Shown piece by piece: positions 1 to 10,639 of a stretch of 64,000 bases of DNA. Under the pieces are notes generated by a model. That model was not told the origin of the DNA. It searched no databases and saw only the letters and a program-made list of their open reading frames with translations. The first letter of the stretch is position 1. Each line of letters opens with the position of its first letter. The stretch lies in NCBI RefSeq assembly GCF_000003815.2, contig NC_049982.1, positions 14,547,931 through 14,611,930 of the forward strand. The letters are read 5' to 3'. The position numbers were made by a program, and so were the translations under genes. The stretch is from Branchiostoma floridae. Taxonomy: Eukaryota > Chordata > Leptocardii > Amphioxiformes > Branchiostomatidae.

Positions 1-429
1 CTGGCGGCACGGCAATATAGCAGTGCATTAACCCAGCCCCTGGGTCAATCCATTATAAGCACATAGGTCGCCTAAAGAGCAGCTGCGGTCCGTTTTGTAT
101 TTACAGGTTGATCAATTCCTATTGCATGTTTATTATACCGCTCACTGGCGTGCGAGCTTCCATAGTCAGCGAAACCAATGTGAGACGACAGCAATCTGTC
201 ACACACTTTACGGTATGCTATGTGACCTTTGCACATTTTCGGAGTTGTAAAAGTATGACCTTTGGGGAACAATAAACAACACAGTGCCCTATACAAGTCG
301 AAGTGCGAACCAGTACCCCTCGATTGTAAGGCATTCAGAGTGATGCATAGTATTAAAAGCAGTCTCTTGCCTTTTAGCCGCTAACCAAAACAGGCACCGT
401 ACGTGTCGTCTTATCATGAATGATTATTT
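1..429. other. No feature recognised
   Basis: AT-rich sequence upstream of the CR1-like LINE tail. Only short accidental open frames are present; the longest (72-296, minus) has no domain, splice-site or composition support. Confidence 0.5.
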
Positions 430-568
430 ATCTGTATCTGTATATAGTATATAGCCGGTATAACCGCCCTTCGTCGTAACATACCAGCTTCGCAGGCACG
501 CGGTGCGGCAGCAGATGTTTATATTACACTGAACGACTCGTCACACCTAACTTTTGCACATCTCTCTG

Positions 569-1230
569 CTATTGTTCATTAAAACTATCCGAACAAGACG
601 CCCCTATTGTGCTTGGTGATAACATATTCCACTCTACGATAGTTCTGGGGAAATAGGAATTTTTGAACACATCAATCCTAGGTTGGTAACTCTGGTACTT
701 GAAGGCATAATTGTTTCTAGTTCGTTTTTGAGCTGGTGTTAGATACTTATCAGTCGGTACGTCCACCATTTTATTAGTCATTTTGTACATCATGCAACGT
801 CTGGACATTTTCTGTCTTCAAGTGACGTCCATTGCAGTTTTGCTTTCATTTTTGTAACACTAGCATCCCTGTTGTAGTTGTTGGTACAGAATCTGGCAGC
901 TTGGTTCTGTATCCTTTCGAGCTTATCTTTGTCTTTCCTTGTATACGGATCCCATACTGTTGCAGCATATTCAAGGTTTGGTCTCACCAGTGACGTGTAT
1001 GCAAGTGATTTTACCCTGGCTGGGCATGCCCACAAGTTGCGTTTGATCACTCCCAATGTCTGTTTAGCCTTGGTTGTTATTTTGTTAACATGGACACCCC
1101 ACTTCAGCCCAGTTGTTAATGTAACACCCAGGTATGGGTGGGTTTTTGTGGTTGCTACAATGTCTGACCACAGAACGGGTAAGGGTATACATTTGGAGTT
1201 CTTTTGTTTGTTATGTGCATGATATAACAT
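569..1230 (-). pseudogene. RT C-terminal region of the CR1-like LINE, frameshifted
   Basis: Two overlapping minus-strand frames (1230-790 and 808-569) together encode the thumb and C-terminal region of a LINE reverse transcriptase. The first carries Y-L-G-V, V-R-P-N-L-E-Y-A-A-T-V-W-D-P and R-I-Q-N-Q-A-A-R-F. The second continues with the NMLSPSTI-type motif typical of the last residues of CR1/Jockey proteins. The reading frame changes at about 800-810, so no intact protein can be made. The catalytic palm is missing. Confidence 0.85.
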
Positions 1231-1246
1231 TTATCGGGATTGAACT

Positions 1247-1570
1247 CGGGATAAAAGTTCATCTGTGTTGGTAGAATACGCTATAGAAATTGCTAAACTT
1301 TCTTTCCAACACTGAAATTAATATAGGGACTTACCCTAAATTTTCGGTCAAACTCAGTCGACCTTGTTCACAGAATGACTTTCTCTATCTCCACCAGTGA
1401 CATCCCCACTTTACTTTACTTCTGATACTTATGACCCCTTCCTGCAAAAGTAGTGTGTTCCTGACGTCACTGCTGGAGATAGAGAGCGAGGGTCATTCTG
1501 TGAACAAGGTCGACGGATTTTGACCGAAAATTTAGGGTAAGTTCCTATATTAATTTAGCAATTTCTATAA
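1247..1570. mobile_element. Foldback (TIR) insertion inside the LINE
   Basis: A near-palindromic insert. The left arm (1282-1379) and right arm (1486-1569) are reverse complements with a few gaps. The tips are TATAGAAATTGCTAA (1282-1296) and TTAGCAATTTCTATA (1555-1569). The 12-bp word CGGGATTGAACT lies on both sides (1235-1246 and 1571-1582), and removing one copy plus the insert restores the LINE reading frame F-N-P-D-K-C. The 35 bases at 1247-1281 lie outside the left arm and are not mirrored on the right. No coding capacity. Confidence 0.8.
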
Positions 1571-1670
1571 CGGGATTGAACTGCATAAGCCATTTCCTTT
1601 GTCACTCTTCCAGGATGTTCAGATCTTTCTGAAGTAGCATCGCCTCGCGTACTTAGCCCTGGTGATGAAG

Positions 1671-2600
1671 CAAGGTCGAGTCTTTTAAATTAAAGTCATT
1701 ATTTCACATCTGCGCCCAAACTTTACTATATTCTTCCGTTGCTTTGTCACACTGATGTTGATCCATTGGAAACGTGCACGTGCATTGCATACGTGCACGT
1801 GCATGCGGTCCCAGGTTAGGGATCTCACTGAGTGAATAATATAGATTATCGTTGTCAGGAGATTTCAGTAGATTTGCCTTTCAGAAACCCATTACAGGAA
1901 GGTGAAATTCACAATTAACCTTTATGAAAAATTCTAATACCTACTGCTAACTTTAAATAAACTCAAAATATATCTGATATGTTTGCATTCAACACATAAT
2001 TGCACCTGGCTGTGCGATGATGAAATCAATAAGCCGCTAACACTCTTGAGGTTTTTTCTATTTTTCAAGGCAAATCCTCTTACCCATGCTCTCGACAAAA
2101 ATTAAGCCCGAATGCTTGCCTCCATAGACTATACGACATTCAGTAGTTTCTAGCGAGGACCAATCAAATAGCTGCTGGCAGGTCATCGACATTAGGCAAT
2201 AACTGTCGAGTTGCGAGTTTTTCGCCCGTGCGCACCCTTGTCTATCTTCTAACTGTCACCAACTCAAACCAAGCAGGTATTATCGTTCGTCATTTTGCAC
2301 AGCGCAAGTTTTACCTGTTCATTACAATCGTTCTATTATCAGTTTTACCATTGTTTTGAGTATTGCCAGTTCTCAAGTTTCCACAGACAATCAGGTCCAG
2401 GTTCATGTCCGGACCTGGGAATTTCTGTACTGGTACCTCCCCCAACCAACAATAGATTTTTTTCTTTCTGTCCTTTCACATCTTATTCTTTGACTTTAGA
2501 TTCATTTTGGCATTCTATGGCATTAGTTATCTGTTTTCTGATACTTATTTTTCAATCTACGGAATATTTGTGCTCATTCTACAGCTGCTTTGCACAATTC
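1671..2600. other. No gene recognised
   Basis: AT-rich intergenic sequence. The only structure noted is a doubled ACGTGCACGTGCAT at 1772-1785 and 1791-1804. The open frame at 2295-2672 (plus) is Phe/Ser/Cys-rich from pyrimidine-rich DNA and has no recognisable domain. Confidence 0.5.
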
Positions 2601-2618
2601 ATTGTGTGGTCGAAAACT

Positions 2619-2790
2619 TTTTTTTTTTTTAAAAGCCGAAAATTGGTGCGAGCGCGGATGTCATCCATATAATCAAATCAACGTGGCCTTACAAGACGAG
2701 GATGCGCCAGGTTCTTTAACGTGCATGGGGTGTGACTCTCCCCATACACGGGGCCTCCATTTAACGTCCTATCCCAGGGAATATATAATT
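2619..2790 (-). mobile_element. SINE fragment (conserved core, no tRNA head)
   Basis: Read on the minus strand, the piece contains the core words GGACGTTAAATGGAGG and GCACGTTAAAGAACC shared with the SINEs at 10640-11085 and 48898-49390. A tail follows (GGATGACATCCGCGC) that recurs at 11600-11665, and an A-rich end (poly-T on plus at 2619-2630). The tRNA-like 5' head is missing, so this is a 5'-truncated copy. Confidence 0.65.
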
Positions 2791-3939
2791 AATTAATACA
2801 AAGTAACTATTTACATTACATACTTTACAATCAAAATCGTAGTGGTTTCCGGTCCGTAAATCAAACAGAGCTGTCAGTTCCAGATCAAGCTATGTCGGAA
2901 AGCCCTCAGAGATACCCCGGGCACTCCGTACAGTTTCAGGGATGTCTTTCCAGGTAGCCGGACCTGATGCAGCCAGCGATCTTCTTATAGCTTTGTTAAA
3001 TTATTTATGAATAATAGAATATTCTATCGAAGTTCGTATGTTGGATCTGTGCGTATTTGTGGAAAATGCAAACATATACATGGTATGAATATGTGTATTC
3101 TGGAAAGTCCGTATGGATCTGGCAGTATCTGTGGCAAATACGAACGTCTGTCGAAAATCGAAATCCTTGTTTTCGGATTTTGTCAGATCTAAGATTCCAG
3201 TTATTCCAGTTAGCAGCGGCCGACGTTCGGATATATTACGGATTCCCAGTCGGGCCCACCAAGAATACAGACAGAACACGATTGCGTGCCCGTCGAAAAT
3301 CCTTATTTTCGGATTTTTCGGATCTGTGGTTCCGGATAGCAGTGTCCTATGCTTAGATATATGTTACTGATTCACCAAAAATACAAAGAGATAATGGCTG
3401 TATTCACCAAAAATACAGAGAAATACCTGTACACATCCGTCGGGATTCGGGTCATTTCGTGCAATGAACATTTCACTATTTATCACTTAACGGTCGTACT
3501 TTTATACCTGCTATACGGTTTTACTTTTATAACTGAAATATTGCTTTCCATTAGGTTGTACATATGTGCTTCTTGTCAACACGTCAAAAAAGTTGTGACG
3601 TTTTGTACGTGCAACAATATCTATTTCTGTGCATTCATTGAAATTCACTGAAGCTATGCTGCCAGTGTTAGTTGGAGCTGTAACATTTACATAACAGATC
3701 TTAATTCTGACAATGTGGTTTACAAAATAAACAGGTATTTACAACTCGCGATCGACTGTGAACAGAAAAGAAATAACAAAGAGACATCACTGTAAATCCT
3801 TTAACTAAATGAACGAGCACACTTTAGAGTCTATATCTACCTTGTAATTCGAAAACATAGCAGATGCTAAATTTACAATTTTCGAGGTAAGAAAAACAGC
3901 TTTACTGTAATATCAAATATAACGTTCTACTCTAGATAA
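2791..3939. other. No gene; low-complexity diverged repeats at 3000-3420
   Basis: No coding signal. Within 3000-3420 related words recur, such as AAAATCCTTATTTTCGGAT and TTCACCAAAAATACA, which suggests an old tandem or transposon-derived array. The open frames over this stretch overlap in several frames on both strands and look accidental. Confidence 0.4.
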
Positions 3940-4107
3940 CTTAGTCTCCGAGCAAATCCAACGGTGCCTTAGATAGTATCAAAGCTGGCAAAGGAGTATA
4001 GCCGACCAAAGGGGGATAGCCGGCTAAGGGAGTCAAACGGGCACCGGAGCCTCTTGCCAGCTTTGATACTATTTCTAAGGCACCGTAGGGTCTGCTTGGA
4101 GACTAAG
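3940..4107. mobile_element. Small TIR MITE
   Basis: A 168-bp element. The left arm (about 3940-3991) includes TTAGTCTCCGAGCA and GTATCAAAGCTGGCAA. It is mirrored by the right arm (about 4053-4107), which includes TTGCCAGCTTTGATAC and TGCTTGGAGACTAA. GATAAC occurs immediately outside both ends and may be the target duplication. No coding capacity; superfamily not assigned. Confidence 0.7.
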
Positions 4108-4282
4108 ATAACTAGCAAACTATCAAAAGGAATGTCGACAAAATTTCTTTTAGGTTTATTGCATTTATTCAACAGCCAGACATTGACAATGGTAGGTGTT
4201 GAATATTCCTCTCTGTTCCTCGCCTGTCAGCAGACCAGTGGTAATTGGCTACTTTGCAAGTTAAAGAATCAACTTTGTGGGT

Positions 4283-5260
4283 GTTTCTCGCGGGTTTACG
4301 GAAAAGCCTGGGCCCAGGAGCTGGGCTGGCTAGCCTGAAAGACTACCTTTTCTGGGCCCCAAGGCTATGCATGGGGTTTGTCCTGTAGCTGAACTTTTTT
4401 TCTTAGTAAAAACTGGGTCAGTGACAATTCCAGCTGTGGGTGGGATGGAGGAAAGTTGATCATATTGCTGGACTTGCAATGATGCAATGAACAACTCATC
4501 CAATTCCAATTATACAACAGAAAATACTGGAAATGTTAACTTAAGATTGAAGGGAAGGGATAACTGTTACTAGGTGAAATAAAGAATACTAGGATGGGTC
4601 AGGAAATGATAGGGCGCAACATCAAATTCAAAACAGATGTCTCACGCTTTGAATGAGTGTGCCTACAGAAAGGATGATTGGGCCTCTTATGAAATTTCCT
4701 TGTGGGAAAACTGGGTCAGTGGTAACCCAAGACAACAGTTGGGACCCTAGGATGGGGGCTGTTTGCCAAAACATCAAATTTGAAACAGATGTCTCAAACA
4801 TCAAGTGTCAGTGAGCATGGATATAGGAATGGATGTATGTTATGTGTAACGTTTGAGTCTAGTGGTAGGAACTTGTATGTGAGGGGGGGGGGGGTTGTAT
4901 AGTGTTGTGTTATTCCTTTCCGTCATGCAGGACCATTACTGATAGACACTATATTGTAGGAATGACTGGCAGTATAGTCAAAGGAAAAGTAAATGTACTA
5001 AGCCTGGGAGTTCCTGTTGTGGATGTTGATTGTTCGTTGCTGTAAACCAACCCCAATCCCCCATAGATATGACCAAACTGTTGCCTTCTGTCCAATGCAC
5101 CCTGCATGTACTGGAATTGTCGGTTACCCAGTTTTAGGTTTTAAAAAAATCCACTATCAGCCAAAACCCCAACCATAGCCTTGGGGCCCAAAAAGGGTGG
5201 CCTGGCTAGCCTGCAGGCTAGCCTGCTGGGCCCAGGCTTTTCCGTAAACCCGTTTCTCGC
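4283..5260. mobile_element. Mutator-like non-autonomous transposon with 9-bp TSD
   Basis: The element body is 4292-5251 (960 bp). It is flanked by the identical 9-mer GTTTCTCGC at 4283-4291 and 5252-5260. The ends are GGGTTTACGG and its exact complement CCGTAAACCC. The terminal inverted repeats are long and imperfect (beyond 150 bp), sharing AAGCCTGGGCCCAG, GGGCCCCAAGGCTATG and AAAACTGGGT. The interior holds two partial direct copies of a CAGATGTCTCA-containing segment (about 4620 and 4769). A 9-bp target duplication with long TIRs is typical of MULE/Mutator elements; no transposase frame is present. Superfamily is inference from these two traits. Confidence 0.75.
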
Positions 5261-5640
5261 TAGAAATCTACCGCATGTAGCGCAGATACAAGCCCCGCCG
5301 GCATGCGTATACATGCAAGCATAACTTTAATTCATTCATGAATACTTGGTCAGCACATGAGGACATGACATTTCAAAGCTTTCGTTATATTATCTGTGTT
5401 AGAACAGAACCATCAAACTTATCTTCCTGAACGGACCTTCTTTACCAGGTATAAATAGAAATAAAGGGACAGATCACAGTGAGGAGCTTCCAAGACGTTC
5501 AACCAACTTGGAGCGATAACTAGCTGCGGCCACCTTTCCACTAGATTGGCCAGAGTACACATGTGCAGTGAGCGCCCAGACCCCAGATAACGTTGCTCTA
5601 GTGGAATCTCTCCGGCGACCACTGTACGCTCCCTGCGCGA

Positions 5641-5671
<31 letters not shown>

Positions 5672-6510
5672 GTCTGTCTGTCTGTTTGTCTCTCTCTCTA
5701 TCTATCTGTCTGCCTCCTGTGACCCCGTTCACACTCAAGAACAAGCGGATTAAACATGATCCGGATCAAAATTTTGCAATCCGATGAAAACAGTCGTTTT
5801 TAGACAATCCGATTGATCGCACAACGTCCAAGCTGATTACGCTTTCCTACCCGGACTTAGATACTTTACTTTATTCAAGATTTTCTCAAACCGTCTCTTA
5901 ATCATGTTCAAGAAGAAGATTTGCTCCAAGATGTGATTTTTTATGTGCGGATATTTTTGAGTTTGCTCTGTGTTTCCTCTCTCCTACATACAGAGGGCGA
6001 TCAAAAGCTTCGTTTGCTTCCGATTCCACTTGCTTTGACCCTCAAGGTAACGTGAGCAAACCTGTCAGTGTTGTGTGTGTTTCGGCTCCCGCATTATACA
6101 AACTATGACACCGTGTACCAAGATATACAACCTCCAACTGGGGGCAAATCGGAAATTTGCATAGAATCTCTCTCAGACCTTGGTGAGACCAGCGGAACTT
6201 CCTATTTCGAGGTCGAGTGGTTTTGAGCGGTAGATCGCTCTTCAGGCAGAGAGGAAGTGACGTAGGTTTGAGCCCCGCAGTGGCATTTTGCCAAAGCAAG
6301 TGATGCATGATAAAATTATATTGGATTAATCAAGTTGGTAAATATGCAAAATGTACATTGCAATCTAACTCGCATAATTTATAAGAAATTTCATAAATGC
6401 AACTCCGTTGAATTCAGTGATAGAACTATTCAATCACGCATGTGACATATGTTACTGAGATAAAATAAACAATTAAAGATGAAATTAAAAATGGTGACCA
6501 AATTTGCATG
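5261..6510. other. No gene; short CT microsatellite
   Basis: Intergenic. A (CT)n run followed by CTGT-type repeats occupies 5638-5712 and produces a spurious Ser/Leu-rich reading frame. Around 6195-6285 (plus) two words resemble RNA polymerase III promoter boxes (GAGCGGTAGATC and GGTTTGAGCCCC), possibly an old tRNA-derived SINE head, but a cloverleaf cannot be drawn. Nothing else is supported. Confidence 0.5.
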
Positions 6511-6522
6511 ATCTATGGTGCT

Positions 6523-6730
6523 TTGAGCGCTCACTGCGCTCGTTGTGCGCTCTTTGTGCGCTCGCTGCAATCGTTGTGCGTTCTTATGGTGATCACTGCG
6601 CTCGTTGTGCGCTCTTTTGGCGCTCACTGCGCTCGTTGTGCGCTCTTGTGGTGCTCACTGCGCTCGTTGTGCGCTCTTGTGGTGCTCACTGCGCTCGTTG
6701 TGCGCTCTTTTGGCGCTCACTCCGCTATTA
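6523..6730. repeat. 31-bp minisatellite, about seven units
   Basis: Tandem array with core CACTGCGCTCGTTGTGCGCT plus a variable CTTTTGGCGCT or CTTGTGGTGCT end; the clearest units are 31 bp. Because 31 is not divisible by three and the unit lacks stops, several frames stay open and give near-identical Cys/Ala/Leu/Arg-rich peptides. These are judged artefacts. Related GCTCGCTGTGC-type sequence occurs at 18560-18670 and 20070-20090. Confidence 0.85.
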
Positions 6731-7338
6731 TCTCGAGACGCTCGCACGGCGACTGTTTTCACAGAGGTGAAGGCGACACACTTTAATGACTTTAATGATA
6801 CCACCGTGCTCTAGCTTGCCAATCTTAGATCACAGAGAGAGCTGCACAGCGAGAGCGCCGTCCTGGTGGAAAGGGGGTACAAGTGATCTCAAAGGCGAAA
6901 CCATGGCAAGCATGACAGTACGACAGCAACCTCGGGCACCACTGATGTATCTACTAACGCCCATTCAACCACACGTATCCTTCCACACAGAAAACATCAT
7001 CATGATGCAGGATTCTGGCCAAATCACAGGGGTTATCGTCCTACCGGTCCTTAATGTGCTCAAGTGGTCCAGAAAGTTTAATACATGGGAGGGGGGGGGC
7101 TTTACCCGAGTTTACCCACTGAGATAGATATCCACATCAGCCACATAACATGTAATTATGTCCCTTATATATAACCACAACAATGCTCGCGCCTACTGTA
7201 TGTCTTCATGTAGCACGGCATACGCATTTTAAAATGCTATCCGCAATCCTACTATTGTATCATTGTTTAGTAATTACATGCAAACATTGTAACCATCAAG
7301 TTTGCTTACATACTCCTGTAAAATGCATATCATATCTT
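6731..7338. other. Downstream flank/intron of the alpha-1-like receptor; no exon seen
   Basis: This sequence lies 3' of the TM6 splice donor and should be intron. I looked on the minus strand through to position 1 for a TM7 exon with an N-P-x-x-Y motif and found none. A G9 run lies at 7090-7098. Confidence 0.5.
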
Positions 7339-7344
7339 GCTTAC

Positions 7345-8308
7345 CTATGGGGTACATGATGAAGAAGGGAAGCCAGCAGACGAGGAAGACGCCTACGATG
7401 ATGCCAACTGTCTTTGCGGCCTTCTTCTCCTTTGTGAACTTCTCGATCCTGTTCTTCACGGAGCCGAGAGCCTCCTTCACCATCCGGGGCTTGCTTGAGT
7501 TGGGACTTAGTCGTGGAGGAGACTGACGACTTTCGGCGGTGACGGTTTTTCCCCGGTGGATTCGGACGGATTCTGCCGACGCAGGATTCCTGTCCTCCTG
7601 GGCCTTCAGCGTTATCATCAGCTTGGACGTCTCCCTCACGGCGGCTCGGTACACCTGGCGGTAGACGTACAGAACGATGAATGCGGGGACGTAGAAAGAG
7701 CCCACGACAGAGAAGATGATGTAGCTCGGACTGCCGTTGATATTACACTGACTGTTCTGATAGGACTTCGGGTGCTTCCAACCGAAGAGAGGGCCGACGG
7801 AGATGGCGGCAGAGATTGCCCAAACAGCGACGAGGATGACCACCACTCGCCGCTTGGTGACGATCATGTTGTGGTGGAGGGGTCGGGTGACTCCGATGTA
7901 CCGGTCGAGACTGATGCTGCAGAGGCTGAAGATGGACGCGGTGCAGCAGAGCACGTCCACCGCGGCCCACAGCTCGCACAGAGCTTCTCCAAACGGCCAG
8001 TAGTTCAGCAGCTCCCTCGCGGCGGAGAACGGCAGCACCAGGCAGCCCAACAGGAGGTCTGCTATCGCCAGGTTGATGTAGAAGTAGCCGATGTTCGTGC
8101 GCAGGCTGCGTTCCAGGCAGACTGCCAGCACTACGAGGATGTTGCCTGCTATTGTTAGGAGACATATGCAGCTGAGGACAGTGCCAACCAGGACACTTGC
8201 CGTTAAGCTCATTCGAAGCCCGAGAACCTGGCTTTGGTCCTCCACTTCTGTCACATTAAAAGTCCCGTTGTCATCAAAAGTGAAATTGTCCAGTGGCAGA
8301 CCATCCAT
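7345..8308 (-). CDS. Alpha-1-adrenoceptor-like amine GPCR, exon 1 (TM1-TM6)
   Basis: Plasma-membrane class-A GPCR for a biogenic amine. The exon encodes 321 residues plus one base. The N-terminus has three N-glycosylation sites (N8, N14, N18). Amine-receptor marks are D118 in TM3 (W-A-A-V-D-V-L-C-C-T-A-S), D-R-Y at 135-137, the disulphide pair C111/C188, S200 and S204 in TM5 for catechol contacts (the residue next to S200 is Val), and C-W-L-P-F-F at 311-316 in TM6. The TM3 and TM6 wording is closest to vertebrate alpha-1 receptors. The open frame runs on to 7274, but a strong donor (G|GTAAGC, 7345/7344) follows P-I in the Gly codon after TM6. Vertebrate ADRA1 genes have their intron at this place, so the last 23 codons are intron. 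TM7 and the tail are not seen. An invertebrate octopamine-alpha receptor is an alternative. Confidence 0.9.
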
Positions 8309-8366
8309 GTTGTTCTCAGTGTGCTGGCGCTGAGTGAAAATGACGCTGTGTTTGTCTCATCAGGCG

Positions 8367-8374
8367 CTTATAAA
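8367..8374 (-). promoter_or_regulatory. Possible TATA box of the alpha-1-like receptor
   Basis: TTTATAAG on the minus strand, about 60 bp before the ATG at 8308, with CGTCA words beside it. The spacing would allow a short 5'UTR. Position and word match only; no transcript evidence. Confidence 0.3.
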
Positions 8375-9795
8375 TGACGCTGCAAAGGACATCGGTACAG
8401 ATGCTCGTCTCATTTTGTGAAGAGGGGTGTTGAAGGTCTCCGTACTTTCTTGTTTCTGATAATAGCAGTATTTCTGCCTGATGACGATTACCAAAACAGT
8501 TGCTAATGACTAGACTAATTAATGTTTTGTGTTACTCTTGTTTCTGACTTTTATATGGCAAAGTCTCTCTCCAGTAAAACTGACTCTGGTAAATCACTTG
8601 TCAGTACACGTGAGTGCCCTCATTTTCACCATACTTTTCTTTTAATGAAATGCCTCGCAGTATTTCAAATGCTGCGCTGTTTTACAAAGTAATTAATTTA
8701 CGCGACGTACGCCACAAATCGAATACTAAATTACCACTTGAGTTCAAACGATCCATGTTGTATTCCATTTACTTCGGTGTTTTTTCACCTTACATAAAGC
8801 CGCAGCTTTAACGTAGTTACCGTATCTTCTCGGGAAAAACATACATCTGAGAACAAACACGTCATATGCCGGAGGATAAGTTGGCTGACGAACGAGTCTT
8901 CGGCATTAACGTTCAGTACAAGTCGACGGCATTGACGTAACAATGACATACTCGGTACAATTTTGTTACGAGTTTCCATGAGAGAAAGGACTACGTGTGT
9001 ATGGAGACCGGCGGTCGTATCATGTAAAGAGGGAGAAGACAGGTTTCTTCAAAAAGTCATTTTCTACCTGCAGACAATGATGTTTTTGTCAGTCATTATA
9101 CGTTGTTTACTTCTGATTTGTAAAGTCTTTTTTTTTTTCAATTTCAAGGACATATTGTAAACCTTAACTTTCAAAGCCTTGGTAGTTCTAAACTACATCT
9201 TAAGGTCATGTTGATTTTATTCACAGAAATGTGTTGGTTCCCGATATCGGCGAGCCGACAACCTCTTGCCGGCAGCTTTTTTTCAGCGACTAGATGGAAC
9301 TGCAATATCGCCATAAAGATATCGGCAGAATTTCTCCCGAAAGGTCCGGAGTATTCGCCCGATAGCTTAGCAGGGGTCCCGATAGCTTGATAGGGGTCCT
9401 CGACAGCTTCCGCGCGCGTGTAGATGTGTCCCGACTTCGGGAGGGCTCATTAGCATATAACGCGGGCTCATTAGGCTATATAGCTGTTTATGACTGCAAG
9501 CGCCACGCGGCCAACGCTCCGGTTGACGTGCTTCGAAGACTGTTTAAAGTAAATGCCATTTCCTTTGAATCAACTCACTGCATCTGTAAAGGTGGTACTT
9601 CACTGCACTTGAGGCACTGGTGCGTCACATTTTGTGTATTTTGTTGTCTTCTAAGCCATACTTTTACGTATTACGCAATATCTAGATTGCAAAACAAATC
9701 GGCGAAAATAACACAACAGTGTTGCAATGAACGAAACCCTTCGTGCCGCACCGGTGCCCCAAGTGCAGTGAGACACCACTGTTATGTTCAGATCA
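8375..9795. other. No gene recognised
   Basis: Intergenic sequence upstream of the alpha-1-like receptor. The stretch 9340-9480 contains short repeats (GATAGCTTAGCAGGGGTCCC and GATAGCTTGATAGGGGTCCT) but no coding signal. The open frame at 9387-9806 (plus) has no domain or splice context. Confidence 0.45.
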
Positions 9796-10226
9796 GGTGG
9801 AAGTAGGGCTGGGTATCGGTACAGCGTACCGGTACAAAACCGGTTTTTCTTATTGGACCGGTCCAGAAAAACCGGACCTGAAAAAATTAGGTGGACCGGA
9901 TGTTGGACCGATTAGAAAATTAACAGATTATTTCATCAGGCATCCACACGTTTTGGCGCCTGCAGGTGAAAGAGTGAAGTAGAGTAGAGTTTATAGTAAT
10001 TTCTACCAAGTTTTACAGCCAGTCACACAGGTGCACTTAGCGTTGTAGGGTTTCAAAACGCCAGTGTATAAGTCTAATACTCCACCAAACAGATTTCTCT
10101 GAAGTGAAATGGACCATTGGTATGAGTCATACTACATCAGGTCCATGTTCAGGTCCTTTGGACCTTTGGACCTGAACCGGACCTGGACCTGCATTTTCTG
10201 TGCCGGTACGCACCCCTAGGTGGAAG
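9796..10226. mobile_element. hAT-type MITE with 8-bp TSD
   Basis: The element body is 9804-10218 (415 bp). It begins TAGGGCTGGGTATCGG and ends CCGGTACGCACCCCTA. The identical 8-mer GGTGGAAG lies at 9796-9803 and 10219-10226. Subterminal parts of both arms are rich in GGACCGG/CCGGTCC-type words. The 8-bp duplication and the (T/C)AGGG ends are characteristic of hAT transposons. No transposase, so non-autonomous. Confidence 0.85.
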
Positions 10227-10639
10227 GTTTGTACAGTTGCACATTTCCATCCATCCGCCAGTGGAAACCAAACCCGACGTGTACGCAGCATACTTTGTTT
10301 GTGCCTATGATAAACTACAGCAAAATAATCGACTAATTTATTACGCTCCACGAGGTCTCTAAGGCAGTGGCATTCCATTATCGACAACTACACCACCAAA
10401 TGACATGATTTGGTGCATGGATGATGTACCCAACCATTAGCCAATCACTATATGATGTCGGAAAATGACGTGTAGCTCTTTTGGGCGTTGTACGTCACAA
10501 CACGGTGTAGCAAACATGTATGTCGCAGCTTGAGGGTAGGATAAATGAACCTATATCTGAAACCAATCTACAAGATTTGGAACCCCTGGATAGCTTAAAG
10601 GTTGTCTAGATATCTCAAAGGTTATCTTTCATATCATCA

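Larger units (their letters stand above)
430..1670 (-). mobile_element. CR1/Jockey-like LINE fragment, 5'-truncated, interrupted
   Basis: Decayed non-LTR retrotransposon on the minus strand. From about 1670 down to 1571 the translation gives the RT palm-end motif W-L-M-Q-F-N-P, with one stop (TGA where Trp is expected). It then breaks for a foldback insertion (1247-1570) and resumes with D-K-C-Y-I-M-H. From 1230 to 790 the RT thumb and C-terminal region follow (YLGV, LVRPNLEYAATVWDP, KLERIQNQAARF). A frameshift near 800-810 moves the reading frame to 808-569, which completes the C-terminus. The 3'UTR down to about 430 ends in ATACAG-type simple repeats. Region 18757-19116 is a second copy of the same 3' end. 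The clade assignment rests on motif memory only. Confidence 0.85.

Noticed and set aside
6195-6285. Possible tRNA gene
   Set aside because: Box-like words exist but no cloverleaf can be drawn; at most an old SINE head.
6504-6814. Three overlapping Cys/Ala/Arg-rich proteins
   Set aside because: All come from one 31-bp minisatellite read in different frames.
7274-7344. C-terminal extension of the alpha-1-like open frame past TM6
   Set aside because: It lies after a consensus splice donor and encodes no TM7; treated as intron.
7556-8158. 200-codon plus-strand open frame
   Set aside because: It is the antisense shadow of the alpha-1-like receptor exon, whose minus-strand frame has full GPCR motifs.
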